This document shows, one piece after another, positions 39,193 to 53,055 of a stretch of 64,000 bases of DNA. The DNA comes from Aphrophora alni. Lineage: Eukaryota; Arthropoda; Insecta; Hemiptera; Aphrophoridae. The notes under the pieces were generated by a model. It was not told the origin of the DNA. It ran no database searches and was given only the letters and a program-made list of their open reading frames with translations. The position numbers and the translations under genes are program-made. Positions within the stretch are counted from its first letter, which is position 1, and each line of letters starts with the position of its first letter. The stretch spans positions 588,001-652,000 of the forward strand of contig OY740766.1 of the NCBI GenBank assembly GCA_963513935.1, given 5' to 3'.

Positions 39193-40019
39193 TCTTCTAA
39201 TCGCTCTCAAAGTTTAATCATTGATTCCAAATCATTTCTTTGTGTTTTATTTATTTTTTGATAATTGATATTTTTTACGTCAACGTTTTTTTGTTTGGTG
39301 AATAATCAATGATTAATCTTTTCGTACAAACGGTTGAGTTGTTTTGTTTATCGCTGTGTAAGAACATTTACAATAATAAAAATCGAAAGTTACTGCAATG
39401 TAAAATAATTGCAAGACACATGTTAACACAAAATTACCCATTCAAACGCAAATCTTTGAGTTCAGAAATAACTTTGTTCATTTGTCATTTGGACTATTTT
39501 TTCTTTCCATAGAATATGCGCGAATTTATCCATCACTTGTTAAAATTGACATGGTTTTGTGTTACTTTTACATCATAACTAATATTCGACCGTGAGCCCA
39601 ACGAAAATATCACTGTGTAGTCTTAGCTAAACAACGTTAGAACTCATACTTCCTAGCCTAGTTTATTTTTACATCGGTGGTAGTATTTTAAAAAACTACT
39701 TATGATTCTTGTTTCCTTCCCTGATTTGTAAACATTCTCAAGGATGTAGGACATTTATTTGGACGTTTACAAAAATACACTCTACATTTATATATTCAAT
39801 AATTAACCCATAATATTTCTCTTTTAAACCACAAACGAATCGATAAATGTTTAACGATTGAAATTCCATCTGTTAATTAACATAACATTTAATTATACTT
39901 TACGCTATGCTATCATCACTTACTTTACCACTTGTTAAATGTTTACAAACTGGCTCTGATCATTAAAGTGTTTTAGTAATTTTCAGGTTGTTTGATATGA
40001 TTATGAAGCTTTATAGTTA

Positions 40020-40025
<6 letters not shown>
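39193..40025. other. AT-rich stretch, no firm gene
   Basis: The 67-codon frame 39309-39512 begins MINLFVQTVELF and is unrecognised. Nothing else was seen. Confidence 0.45.

Positions 40026-40083
<58 letters not shown>
40026..40083. repeat. (TA)n microsatellite
   Basis: About 29 uninterrupted TA dinucleotides. Confidence 0.98.
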
Positions 40084-40084
<1 letters not shown>

Positions 40085-40813
40085 CGATGGTACGTTTTGT
40101 ATTACTCACTGCCCATTTTATTGTATTGTGCACCCGTTCAACCAATCCATTTTTTTAGGAAAAACTACATTTGAAAATTTGACATACCTAAATAACACCA
40201 TATTGTTGAAACCATATGTTTTGGAAGTTGGGACCAACAAAGCTTTAAATTTCGGGAATATTCAAAGGTGTTTACCTATACTATACTACCGCCTCAAAAA
40301 ATAATCCGAAACAAGGCTTATAATATCGTAGAGCCTACGAACTACACAATAAGTGTGTGACTTTCTACGACATAGCACACATTCCAGAGATTAAAACACT
40401 CTGGAATTTTCTGCCCAAATTCCAATTTTCTATAATTATTACAAGAAATCTAGTATATTTCACTAACAATAAAACTGAAAATCCAGAAGGTAGATTTAAT
40501 TAGGTTAGAACAGATTGAACATAGAAATGAATTGAATTTTATATACTTATGTAGTTTTTCAATCAATCCATCTTATTTACATACCTCTAAAAATTTATTA
40601 TATAAATGTTTTATATGGTAAATGATTTTGCTCATTAATCTTCACATTGGATTAGAATTTATTACAATTTATTGAGTTTTTTTTAAATACTACTTGTAAA
40701 TACTTTTTTTGATATTATATTATAATTATAAATTTCTGAAAGGATAGGATATATTTCGATTGAAACCATACATGCTTTATGTTTCAATTAAAATTTTATT
40801 TTATTAAAAGTTA

Positions 40814-41056
40814 TTTACAATAATATTTCAAGTGAAAAATATACTACCTAGACTGGGAATCGAACCCAGGACCTTTGGCTTTACGCGCCAATGCTCTACC
40901 AACTGAGCTATCCTAGTCGCTTCCCAGTACAGTGCGCAGACTTCTCACTTGACTTTAGTTGCTGCAATTTTGAGTTTCAATTAATTACCTCGCATATGCG
41001 ACATTGAAATTAATTTTTACTCATTTTTCAGCCCTTACGCATGTATTTATAGATTT
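40814..41056. repeat. tRNA-like-bearing duplication, copy 1
   Basis: This 243-bp block repeats at 41106-41348 with only about three substitutions, so the duplication is young. It includes a tRNA-like sequence plus about 139 bp on its 5' side and 32 bp on its 3' side (minus-strand sense). A 49-bp unrelated spacer separates the copies. Confidence 0.95.
40846..40917 (-). tRNA. tRNA-like sequence, GTA (Tyr-type) anticodon, C33
   Basis: Seventy-two bases read on the minus strand fold as a cloverleaf. The acceptor is ACTAGGA/TCTAGGT with an A-A mismatch at pair 4. The D arm is GCTC/GAGC, the anticodon stem TTGGC/GCCAA with loop GCGTAAA, and the T arm CTGGG/CCCAG with loop TTCGATT. Internal Pol III A box (TAGCTCAGTTGG) and B box (GGTTCGATTCC) are intact. 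The universally conserved U33 is C here, there is no intron (usual in eukaryotic tRNA-Tyr), and the first pair is A-T not C-G. Best read as a tRNA-derived or degenerate tRNA gene. Confidence 0.6.
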
Positions 41057-41105
41057 TTAATTATTTGATTTTTCCGCTTATACGTTTTTACTAGCAAATA
41101 TTGAA

Positions 41106-41348
41106 TTTACAATAATATTTCAAGTGAAAAATATACGACCTAGACTGGGAATCGAACCCAGGACCTTTGGCTTTACACGCCAATGCTCTACCAACTGAGC
41201 TATCCTAGTCGCTTCCCAGTACAGGGCGCAGACTTCTCACTTGACTTTAGTTGCTGCAATTTTGAGTTTCAATTAATTACCTCGCATATGCGACATTGAA
41301 ATTAATTTTTACTCATTTTTCAGCCCTTACGCATGTATTTATAGATTT
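41106..41348. repeat. tRNA-like-bearing duplication, copy 2
   Basis: Partner of 40814-41056. The substitutions lie just outside the acceptor, in the anticodon loop, and in the region 5' of the tRNA-like sequence (minus-strand sense). Confidence 0.95.
41138..41209 (-). tRNA. tRNA-like sequence, GTA (Tyr-type) anticodon, U33 intact
   Basis: Identical to the copy at 40846-40917 except that the anticodon loop is GTGTAAA, so U33 is present. The acceptor mismatch, missing intron and A1-T72 pair remain. Both Pol III boxes are intact, so transcription is plausible. Amino-acid identity cannot be assured from the anticodon alone. A SINE head is an alternative, though 139 bp of conserved sequence lies upstream of it, unlike a simple SINE. 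Confidence 0.6.
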
Positions 41349-44300
41349 AAAACTTAAAAGTTATTTTATTAAATAATTAAAAATTATTAAAAGTTAAAAC
41401 CATAACACCTTTATTTCCTCTAAAATTAACAGTTTTTATATTATTATTACACTTTGGAGAAGTTCTTTATCATCGACACTCATCAAACAGGTCTAAAATA
41501 ATAAGCTGTTAACAGCTTATTTAATACCTACCTACATTTTCGAATTTATTTCTCATGCATGTGTCCTTTTGAAATTAGATTGATTTTTAAGGTTGTTGAA
41601 TAGCATAACCTAATTCCATTTGTAATGTACTTTATGTAACATACGTGAATTAATAATTTGTCGCAATAAATGTTGTTTAACTATACTTTGCGTGATCATA
41701 AAGCGAGGATATTTAGCTCATAGGGAGGAAGGTGTGGAAATAGAAAAGGTGTTTATTTGTACACGTTAAGCAAATAACACTCCATTGTAATTACTTACCG
41801 ATGGCTGATAACTAATAAAGTATGGCATGTTTATAACTGCTGCAGTGGAAACTGTCAGAATCATGTTTGTGCTATATTTTATTAAACACCTACAGTATAC
41901 TTTAAAAAAAACATATACATTATATATAATTAAAATAAACAATTTATATATTTACTTACAAATAGCAGTTGTGATAAATAAATATAAAATGTACGTTTTT
42001 ATTCCATATAGTAAGAATATAACAAGTACGTGCTTACTGTAAGAGATATAATGTTAGGTCTGTATTGATGATCTCTAATATAATACTTTTATATTCTAAC
42101 ATATTCTCCTAGTTTTCGCAGTACACTCAATTTTAATAATAAAAACATTTGAAAATAGTTATTAATAATAATTATTTGACCACGATACTTCTTAATATAC
42201 TGGAATGTTAGAATGTTTACTTTCTTACATATACATAGGGCGTTTTAGCAATATAACCCCTCAAAAAAAGTGTGAAACCACACATTCCCGGAGTCCTAAA
42301 TGTGTTTTATATGGAAGCGTCTGTTCATTTGTCGTCCGTTATGTGCGCTTAAAACCAAACTCTGCAGCCTAAACTCGTGGACAAAGTTTTGTAAAAAATG
42401 GTATTTGGACATGTTTTTGCCATATCTTAGGAATTTTTATTATTATTATTATTTTTTTCGTACGAAACTCAAAATTTGGAGGTTATTTTCATAAGACAAA
42501 AACACAAAATTACGATTTTCTCAAAATTGTCACTAACGATTTTGATTAAATTTGTAACTTTCAAGAACCCAAACTAAATGTATTTGTAGTAATCACTTCA
42601 AAAATACAGGTTCCTCATTTATCGATAATATTAGTCCCGTGGGTAATTTGTTATTTTGGTTAGTGACAAAGTTTCTGTAATATTTTTGGATTCCTTTATT
42701 TGTAACTAAAACAATTATAATAAAATGAAGAAAACACTTAACATTAGCCAAAAGTCATTTGATTATATAGCAGTAAAATCCCCGGTAACATCATTACTTC
42801 CTACCAACAGTCTAACAGTAAATTTACCATTTCAAATTGTAAATAATAATCAGATACGTCAGGCCTGATAACCATATCATGATGGCCTCCTTCCATGAAA
42901 TATTAACATATGCAGAGATTAACATATGTAATCTATAGCTGTAACCGTAATTAGTCAACCGAAGGTTAAAATTAACATTAGATCGAGCCATTTCCGAAGA
43001 ACTAAAGCAAACCCTCCTCACTCAGAATGTATACATATTCCATATAGGTATTCTGTACACCCAAAAAATTTATACGTATTGTACTCTTAAATCATAAGAG
43101 TTATGAATAATAAATAGGAATAGTTTTACGCACGGTGCTTTGGAAATTTGAGCAGTTCAACATAATAAACGTTCTGACTGATTCAGCTCAACGTTCGACC
43201 CACCCTAGCAAATAACTAGGGAACCGCTTTAATGCATGTTATATACAAAATTAGATCGAGTGAAAAATATTCGACAATATATTCTCTGCAATGAAAATTA
43301 TGTACTGTTTTTCCTTTACACCGATTTGTCTGTTAATGAAGTAGGGATAAATGAAATTGTCGTTAAAACTCATAAGCTAAAAATAAGCCTATTTTTTACT
43401 GTTAATTTGTTCATTTCAAATTTCAGTAACACTTATAAAAAATTCAATCACCAAATAAAAGAAAACTCACGACTGTCAACGGCAAAACAATTTGTTTTGA
43501 ACAAAGCAACATTTCAATTATTATTGCACCATTTTGTACACAATTTTTGTGTTAAATAAAAAAAGATATATCGTAGCTTCAACGTCTTCTTGTTCAAAAC
43601 AATTCGTTTGAGCGTTTTATTTCATGTTGTTTTATCAATAATAATTTACGGAGCGAAATTCCCAATTGTTTTTAGGCCAACCTTTAAATGAGTTGAGTAA
43701 AAGAAAGTATATGATTGGTAGATTTTTTGAATTAGAAGGTTCAAATCTTATAATTTGAATTTTAATTCTATTATTCACTCTTGTTTTCAACAATATAATT
43801 TCAATATCAAAATATTGTTATAATTAAAATGACTTTATACTAGGTTCTCCCCTAAATGAATGCATTGAGCGCATGCATGAGGTCTCTCAGAACCTTTAGT
43901 ATGTTAAACTACACATATTTCCTGTTATCTTTGTCCAACGATCAGCTTTCTGCTAGTTGTACAAAGGATGAATAATGAACCTTTTGAATAATTTTCTCAA
44001 CACACGTTTTTTTAATTTTATAGGATTTTCTGTTCTATCTTGACTGTTTCAATTTTTATTTTATGGAATATTTAGTATAGTATCTAAATTTATAAAGGTA
44101 ATATGTTGTTCAAATGTTTTATTTCAATGTATGGAGCTTTTAAAATTAAAATATGAAGAGATTTTACTACAATTAATTATGCTCTTTTTAACTTAAAACG
44201 TTTCATAGCTAATATCCACATGTTATTTTGTAACATCATATATTGTGGATAACTTTTAGGCTGGAGGAAATCCTACAATCAGGAAGTTGACTTTATTTTA

Positions 44301-44364
44301 AAGACGATTTTCTTTAAAAAATGGGGAAACAATTAGTTCCTCTTTTATTTACTATATAAGTAAA
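41349..44364. other. AT-rich stretch, no firm gene
   Basis: The longest frame, 43236-43559 (plus, 107 codons), is AT-rich with no recognisable domain. An (ATT)n run sits near 42433-42452. Nothing else was seen. Confidence 0.5.
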
Positions 44365-44554
44365 TGTATAACTAATTTATTAAAACACAATTGTTTAAAG
44401 ACAAACTGTTTAATAGATTTTGCTTTTATAAATTAAAAGAATAACATGAAAAATCAACTAACAATGTCTTACTAATATGTAATAATACTTAGCAATTATT
44501 AACACGTGTTTCTTCTTAATCAGCTGTTTTCTACTCAATAGTTTTATCTAAACA
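44365..44554 (-). repeat. 3' LTR of the gypsy-type element
   Basis: Read on the minus strand it begins TGTTTAGATAAAACTATTG and ends ATTAGTTATACA. It aligns with 46005-46169 over most of its length, with gaps. Confidence 0.65.
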
Positions 44555-44569
44555 TCTCCCTCTTCAGAC
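44555..44569 (-). other. Polypurine tract of the gypsy-type element
   Basis: On the minus strand, GAAGAGGGAGA immediately precedes the TG of the 3' LTR, exactly where plus-strand DNA synthesis is primed in LTR elements. Confidence 0.6.
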
Positions 44570-44689
44570 TAAATAAAGTTTTTTTTTTTTTAATTCATCA
44601 ATACCTTGAAGTTCTGATGTCATTAGAAACAGTATTTTCTGTTCTCTCTTGTTAATAACTAATATGTTTGTATTGTTTGACTTTGATTG

Positions 44690-45570
44690 TTGAATCTTCA
44701 TTATCACTATTATCGTAACATCCATCTTCCTTTCAAATTTCTTAACGATGACAGAATTTCTTCTCAGGAGTTTTCCATTTATTTCAACCAAATAAGATCG
44801 GATATCTATTTTTATTTAAATAATCTTCCCCTCTTCCAAAATTATATCAAACTAATTTTGTTGTTATTTTCAAGTTCCTCCTCCTCTTTTCTGCTTGTTC
44901 TATTGTAATATGAGATGTGTTTTGCTTCACTGTTACCTTAGAATCTCTAATTGTCTTAAGGAATTAGGTTATTTTTACGATTGAGTAGTTTGGTTCTTAA
45001 ATATCTTCTCATCAATAACTGTGGTGGTGAATATTTTAGGCTAGTAACAGGAGAGATTATATAATTAATTAAATATAGATTGAAATCTTGTTTTGAATTA
45101 CTGCAATTTTAATTTGATTTGACTACTCCACAGATTCTTCCGCTAAACCAATATTTTTTTGGTTTATGAAGACTAACAGTCTGTAATTATTAATTCCATT
45201 ATGTTGAAAACTACCTAAAGTCATAAGAATTGTTGTCTACAATCACAATTTTTGGGATGTCGTACCTAGAAAAAATAGTTTTAAGTTTAGATATTGCGTA
45301 TGAAGTACAGTTTATAAACTTCAATCCAACGGGGAAAATAATCAGCAACAACTGAATAATTGTTTCCACTGAATTAAAAAAATATCAGTTCTAATCTTAA
45401 AACTGCTAATTCAGATATCTCATGTGAAATTATCGGGTCTTTGATCATCGATTTCCGAAATCGTAGACACATCAAGCAGGATTTTATGTAATTACATGTA
45501 TCATTTTCTGTTGTAATAGTATTATACACTTTAAAGGCATCTGATCCAATTAAATTTTTTCCCAGCAAAC
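44690..45570 (-). pseudogene. Remnant of gypsy Pol: integrase and Pol C-terminus
   Basis: The minus-strand frame 45374-45568 shows the end of an HHCC zinc finger and its linker: SCLMC, then FRK and KDPIISHEI, the hallmark of metazoan gypsy integrases. In another frame (about 45305-45370) comes VVADYFPRWIEVYKL, and further on IFSRYDIPKIVIVDN, which holds the second catalytic aspartate. Near 44725-44800 RSYLVEINGKLLRRN matches the usual last stretch of gypsy Pol. At least two frameshifts, several stops, loss of the first aspartate context and absence of the catalytic glutamate region show it cannot work. Confidence 0.75.
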
Positions 45571-45982
45571 CTGAACTGCATCTAATTTAGAATTAATTAA
45601 GAGAATCGATATATTCAATGTTACAAACAATTCACTAAATTTGTTCAACAAAACAATAATGTTTTATTCTAGTTTGGGGTAATTTTCAGAAACAAGGTAG
45701 AAAACAGAAACTAAAAAATGACGTTGTAGATGCCCTTCTCGTAGAAACACATTTAAAATTAAAAAAACAAGTTAAAACAAACTTTAGACGAGTTAGAGAA
45801 TGAAAAAGTTAGATGAATCTAAATGGATAAATAGTTGAGAAACCAGATTCTTCACTAAAACTGTCTAATGACCCACAGGACTTCTTGTTGCCTGTTTTTA
45901 GGTATAAAAGGTTTGGCTTATTATAATCCACACTTCTTTTACACTCTTGTAATATAAAAGTATTAAATTATAGATATTATAA

Positions 45983-46003
45983 GGTTCATCACCGACTGCC
46001 CCA
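45983..46003 (-). other. Primer-binding site of the gypsy-type element
   Basis: On the minus strand the sequence starting TGGGGCAGTCGGTGATGA lies one base after the 5' LTR. It resembles the TGGCGCAGTCGGT primer-binding site that the Drosophila 17.6/297 group uses for tRNA-Ser, with one change in the first 13 bases. Confidence 0.6.
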
Positions 46004-46004
46004 T

Positions 46005-46169
46005 TGTATAACTAATTTAATTAAAACACAATTATTAAAAGACAAACTCTAATTTAATTGTTATAAATTAAGAGAACTATCACAAAAAATCAACTAACAA
46101 ATACTCATTAACTTGTTAATACATTAATAAATATTACATGTCATTTTTATTCAGCAATGACTATAAACA
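46005..46169 (-). repeat. 5' LTR of the gypsy-type element
   Basis: Read on the minus strand it starts TGTTTATAG and ends ATTAGTTATACA. It is about 25 bp shorter than the 3' LTR because of indels. Confidence 0.6.
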
Positions 46170-48052
<1,883 letters not shown>

Positions 48053-49700
48053 TCCTCTTGGTTCAAACTTTCGTGTTCTAGTTTATGATGGGTTTAAACG
48101 AAATCTTTGAAAAAAACGAAATCTTTAAACGAAAGGAATGAAAAAAAATCTTTCTGAAAAATCCTTTCTGTTATTTTCGAAGTACAATAAAGTATGTTTT
48201 TAAAAATACCGTTTGTCTTTTGTTCGTGCAATGTCTTAAAACTTTAACGATTGACAGATTTTAATATGCATCCATTTTTTCCTTATCGTGTAGTATTTTT
48301 TTTAAAAATTAATAATTAAAAATTGTTTTGATATCGCCCTGAATACCAAAAAGCAGGAAAACATTCGGGGAAATGTTCTTCAAACAGTAAAAATCAACTA
48401 TGGACACCGTAATTTAAAGTTCGAATATCTAACATTCGGCATAAGCTACTTGTTTCAAATGTGTGTGAAAAGTGAAATATTAGGCCCCAAACCAATTGAG
48501 CCATATAAAATGACGATTGGAGACACATTCAAAAATCGAAAAGAACCCCGCCAATCATTGTTAAAGCAATAGATTCGCTTGCAATACTAGTTGCGAAGGG
48601 TAGCAAATGTTCACCTATTACCAAAATTGTATTGATATATTTGGACAGATTTTAAGATATTCTACCTTGTAAGACAGCGCCCTTAGTTTATTTTAATTTT
48701 GTTGTTTAATGAACCCAAATTTGTTTGATAACGACGAATATATTTGATTTTATACATAAGGCTGTGTAAAAGTTGTTGCAACGGTTGTGTACAGTTTATT
48801 TTGTTCTTTGAATTAATTTCGGTTGTTTTATTGTTGTTTGTTTTAATACACTTTTTACTTCAGGGCTAAACTGATAAGATAGCTCGATACCTTCAATTCT
48901 TTAATATATTCCAAGATTGTTTCACGTCATTATGAATCAGGAAATCCGCGAGGTCAGACTTTGTAACGTAGGTTCAACCATGCAGACTGTGCTTTATAAT
49001 TCGCCTTAATCCTACAGAACTTCATACTGCAGTATTCCGTAATTTAAACAAGTGTTTGCAATACTTTATAGTACAGATTAATATTGCCTACAAACTTAAA
49101 ATAGGGTTTGTGAATTGTTTAATACTTAACAAAACTATGAACAAAAATTGCAGAAACTTTCTCTCACACATACATATATAAAAGCAAATACAAAACAAGA
49201 CCAAAATTAGAGGGATAGGGAATCATGAAATAAAAATTTAAAATATTGATTTTTTAGAAATTGACTAAAACGATTTGATAAAATGTTGCTAAACTGTAAA
49301 GAGGTCGAACAAAAATGTGAAAAACAGTGAACCGTGTGCGTCGTTGTGAAAGATAGAATATCTAAAACCAGCACAAGATATTTATATCACACTTTTTTTT
49401 TGTAAAATTGAACATTAACACAAATCATAAGAAAACAACCGACGCCGGTTTAGGTTCATTTCGATATTACCCAAATTACTTACAACTCATAATTTTCTTT
49501 TTCTTGAGGTTTGAAATATTGGATTATGTTAAAAGGTTTCACATTTCATTAAAGTTTGATACAAATCGCTTGAACGAATTTGAAATACCGGAACTTTTAC
49601 AATGGTGCACACAGTAGGCTACATTTCCCCTTATAATATCAAATGAAGATATTTTTTAAATAGGCCATATTTTGTTCTGAGCCTTAGAGGGAACATCACT
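48053..49700. other. AT-rich stretch, nothing recognised
   Basis: A 69-codon frame (49408-49617) is unrecognised. No repeats were seen. Confidence 0.5.
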
Positions 49701-49710
49701 GTTTTTTCTT

Positions 49711-49797
49711 ATGACAGAACCTTTCAAGATGGTTGTGAAAGACTCCATGAAGAAAGTCGTAGATCCAGCTAGCCTATCTCGGGATGGATCTCCGGAG
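49711..49797 (+). CDS. Candidate coding exon (up to 29 codons, phase 0 donor)
   Basis: From ATG 49711 the frame reads MTEPFKMVVKDSMKKVVDPA, then LSRDGSPE, and meets GTACTA at 49798 in phase 0. The composition is clearly protein-like (charged, GC-richer) and breaks off exactly at the possible donor, after which only (CT)n follows. The tract CACTGTTTTTTCTTATGACAG before 49718 is also a plausible acceptor. So it may be an internal exon 49718-49797 entered in phase 1 rather than a first exon. The donor is weaker than GTAAGT. The protein is not recognised. Confidence 0.4.
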
Positions 49798-49808
49798 GTA
49801 CTAACACA

Positions 49809-49930
<122 letters not shown>

Positions 49931-49996
49931 CATGTGATATTGTATGCCAGGTAAACTTCTATAGCGATTACGGACTTGGCAATCCCGAGGATATAC

Positions 49997-50079
49997 GCTG
50001 GATCTACACCTTTCTCGTGTATTCTTGAGTTAGATCCCTCTCTTTCATATTTTCTATCAGTATCTCTCTTGATCAACTC
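49997..50079. repeat. Dispersed repeat, copy B
   Basis: Same family and orientation as 16781-16860. It lies close to a (CT)n tract, whereas copy A is followed by a 34-bp tandem repeat. Confidence 0.65.
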
Positions 50080-50090
50080 CTTACTATTTT

Positions 50091-51157
50091 CCGACCCTAA
50101 CCCTGAGGGGACTTTTTTTTATCTTCTTTTATAAGACGAATGATCGAGAGATTTTTTGCCCTTAAAGAACATCATCAAATATACGCTTACTTACTTATAT
50201 GGCCGCCATGATGGAGTGATGAGGGTTATCGAACTTTTAAAAGTCATAGGTTAGACAAATATATGCGTTACGTTTGTATGATATCTGTTAAGTAATTTCT
50301 GAAACCACAGTTAGACAAACAGAGCGGTGTTGTAAAATAAAATATATTTTATTATTAAAGTCTCTCTAATGTATTTTATTAAGTCTGAAGTTATGAATTA
50401 AACATGCAAATTTGAATTCTGCAAAAACCATAAACGCGGATCTATTTTATTTCAAGTTCGTTACGTTTAAAATATAAATATTTCGCACCAAATTAACCAT
50501 TTGGTTTTGCATATAGCAATGATTTACTATTTTGGGCATTAATAACTCTAAGAGCTGAATGTTAGGTCATGGAAGGATCCGTTATATTAGAGTAAAGCCA
50601 TTTTGCAATATAGCAGACATGCTATATTGCAATTAGGGCAAAAGTCAGCATCGAACAACAAAACTTCTCCGTAATCACGAAAACACAATAGGTTTCTGAA
50701 TCACGCTAACCGCGCCGAGTCTGATTCTGCAATGTTATTGATATCGGTTGTGCTGTAAATAAATACAAAGTTATAATATTTTGTCATGCAGATAGTCAAT
50801 ACACACTGTCAAGCTGCACAAAATCAGCTGTTGTTTTTTTCCTTGTAGGACTTGTGTAAAAAGGAAACGAAAATATAGTTTCAAACTTTAGCCATTTTAT
50901 AATTATCCGACCATTTTTTTCCCTCTTAAAATTATATTCAACAAATAGTAAAACCTAGCAAAAGTGTTAAGTTTAATGGCATCCTATTAAAATGGCTACT
51001 AAATGAGTCATTTCATATTTTCCTTAATTCTGAGATTACGTTCTTAATGAATTTGTTTCTCAGTCATAACACAATTATTTGTATTGTATACAACTAATGT
51101 GCACATCATTTCGCAAAGTTTCAATAAAAGTGATGTTTTAGTTTACACTAAAAGCTC
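50091..51157. other. AT-rich stretch, nothing recognised
   Basis: Some GC-richer patches near 50190 and 50700 have no open frame of note. A short inverted word pair GCAATATAGC/GCTATATTGC lies near 50604-50630. Confidence 0.45.
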
Positions 51158-51998
51158 AAAATCGCCTAGATCCTGTCACTGAATGCATATTTGTCACTAG
51201 TTTTTGTTTATAAATCGCCTATTTCCTTTCACTGAATATATATTTGTCACTATTTTTTGTTTATAAATCGACTATTTCCTGTCACTGAATGCATATTTGT
51301 CACTAGTTTTTGTTTATAAATCGACTATTTCCTTTCACTGAATATATATTTGACACTAGTTTGTGTTAATAAATCGCCTATTTCCTGTCACTGAAAACAT
51401 ATTTGACACTATTTTTGGTTTATAAATCGACTATTTCCTGTCACTGAATTCACATTTGTCACTAGTTTTTGTTTATAAATCGCCTATTTCATGTCACTGA
51501 ATATATATTTGACACTAGTTTTGTTTATAAACCGCCTATTTCATGTCACTGAATATATATTTGACACTAGTTTGTGTTAATAAATCGCCTATTTCCTGTC
51601 ACTGAAAACATATTTGACACTATTTTTGGTTTATAAATCGACTATTTCCTGTCACTGAATGCATATTTGTCACTAGTTTTTGTTAATAAATCGCCTATTT
51701 TCTGTCACTGAATGCATATTTGTCACTAGTTTGTGTTAATAAATCTCCTATTTCCTGTCACTGAATGCATATTTGTCACTAGTTTTTGTTAATAAATCGC
51801 CTATTTCCTGTCACTGAATGCATATTTGTCACTAGTTTGTGTTAATAAATCGCCTATTTCCTGTCACTGAATGCATATTTGTCACTAGTTTTTGTTTATA
51901 AATCGCCTATTTCCTGTCACTGAATGCATATTTGTCACTAGTTTTTGTTTATAAATCGCCTGTCACTTAATGCATATTTGTCACTAGTTTTGTTTATA
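51158..51998 (+). repeat. 53-bp minisatellite, about 16 units
   Basis: Units carry ATCGCCTATTTCCTGTCACT, then GAATGCATATTTGTCACTAG and a TTTTTGTTTAT or TTTGTGTTAAT tail. CGCCT alternates with CGACT and GCATAT with ATATAT. A variant (GAAAACATATTTGACACTA) recurs at two places about four units apart, showing block duplication. TGTCACT occurs twice per unit, hinting that the unit arose from a shorter repeat. The last unit is truncated. Confidence 0.95.
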
Positions 51999-52578
51999 AT
52001 ATAACCAAGAGCGAAGGATATGATACGGTCCTATTTTCTTACACCGAGCCCTGAGAGTAAATGAATAACGCGAAACGAATGCGTTGCCTCTCCCAGTTAT
52101 AATAAGTAACTAAATGTGAACACTTCATCTGGGAAATGGCAACATCAATCATTTCTTCAATTCAGTTCCTGACGTATATTTTTGGTTGAGAAGAATGAAA
52201 AACGAGGATAAGGAAAAAACTGATGCACATGAAAATAAATTAGGAAAGTGGGAACTATTGTTTAAAAGTGTATTTTAGAAATGAAAGAGGTTAATTTAAA
52301 TAAATTTTATTTAATTTTAATTCAGTTTATTATGAACTTAATCCAAAACAATCCAGTTTTAAAGAAGATAACCCAATAGCGAGTCCATTATAACAATAGA
52401 AATCACCCAGCCCAATCAAAGTCGCTCTAAACAATTTTTGATCTCTGATAAATATTTCTGCTAATTAACTATATTGACTCGATATGAACTGAGCTCTATT
52501 GTGAAGATATACAAAGATAAATGCAAAGTAATGGTAATGATAAGGTGGTACAAATAATGATTGTCTTCAAATTAAGTT
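51999..52578. other. AT-rich stretch, nothing recognised
   Basis: No frame, array or element end was identified. Confidence 0.5.
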
Positions 52579-52878
52579 ATGAGTAGTAAATTAGTATTAT
52601 TATGCCAGTATTATACGCATTGGAAACATGCCTATAAAAACTCTAACTTTGCTAACCACCTTTTGGACTCAGGTTATAATTTTGATCCGAAATTGAATGT
52701 TAAACTTTTACATATAGAAAATAAAAGCAATAGATTAAATAATTTAGAATGTTTAGAAATATTTAGATATATTTCACTTAGGCCTATTTTCGACTTAAAT
52801 GACCGAATTGTATTAAATTCTTCACCCCTTCTAAAACCCATACTTAACATAGTTCATCAACCTTCATCTACCTGCTAG
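52579..52878 (+). pseudogene. C-terminal fragment of a retroelement protein (GIY-YIG region type)
   Basis: The peptide contains HAYKNSNFANHLLDSGYNF, later LKLLH-like VKLLHIENKSNRLNNLE, EIFRYI and LNDRIVLNSSPLL. This order (S-FA-HLL, H-F, LN-LE-EI, LND, N-SPLL) is what I know from the C-terminal end of Penelope-like and related insect retroelement proteins, after the catalytic GIY-YIG residues. The catalytic part itself is missing. The assignment rests on pattern recall; a non-LTR element tail of similar build is the alternative. Confidence 0.5.
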
Positions 52879-53055
52879 ATAATTCCTCCTACCCTTCCTG
52901 ATTTCATTATTATATTTCACTTTCCTGTTTCTTGTGTATGTATAAATAGTTGTTAATTATCAGTTGACCGATAATGCCGCAAGGCTAAACAATTGTAGCT
53001 CATTTATATTATTAAAATAATTTTGAAACTTTATTGCTTTATTTAATCTTTTAGT
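52579..53055 (+). mobile_element. 5'-truncated Penelope-like retroelement, 3' end
   Basis: A frame of 99 codons (52579-52878) is followed by about 175 bp of 3' sequence ending near TTTATTTAATC. The same terminal sequence forms both arms of the hairpin at 36499-36694, which shows this is an element end. Between the frame and the terminus lies a decayed hammerhead-like motif (52968-52997): CCGATAA, T, GCC-GCAA-GGC, TAA, palindrome ACAATTGT. Changes at G8 and G12 would abolish activity. Nothing resembling the reverse transcriptase is present upstream, so the copy is 5'-truncated. Confidence 0.55.

Larger units (their letters stand above)
44365..46169 (-). mobile_element. Internally deleted Ty3/gypsy LTR retrotransposon
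   Basis: The element is 1.8 kb, oriented right to left. Similar direct repeats lie at 46005-46169 (5' LTR) and 44365-44554 (3' LTR), both with TG...CA ends. A primer-binding site follows the 5' LTR and a polypurine tract precedes the 3' LTR. Between them only integrase and the end of Pol remain. Gag, protease, reverse transcriptase and RNase H are missing. The LTRs differ by many substitutions and indels, so the insertion is old. Clear target-site duplications are not visible. Confidence 0.75.

Noticed and set aside
43236..43559. 107-codon frame
   Set aside because: No recognisable motif and composition like the surroundings.
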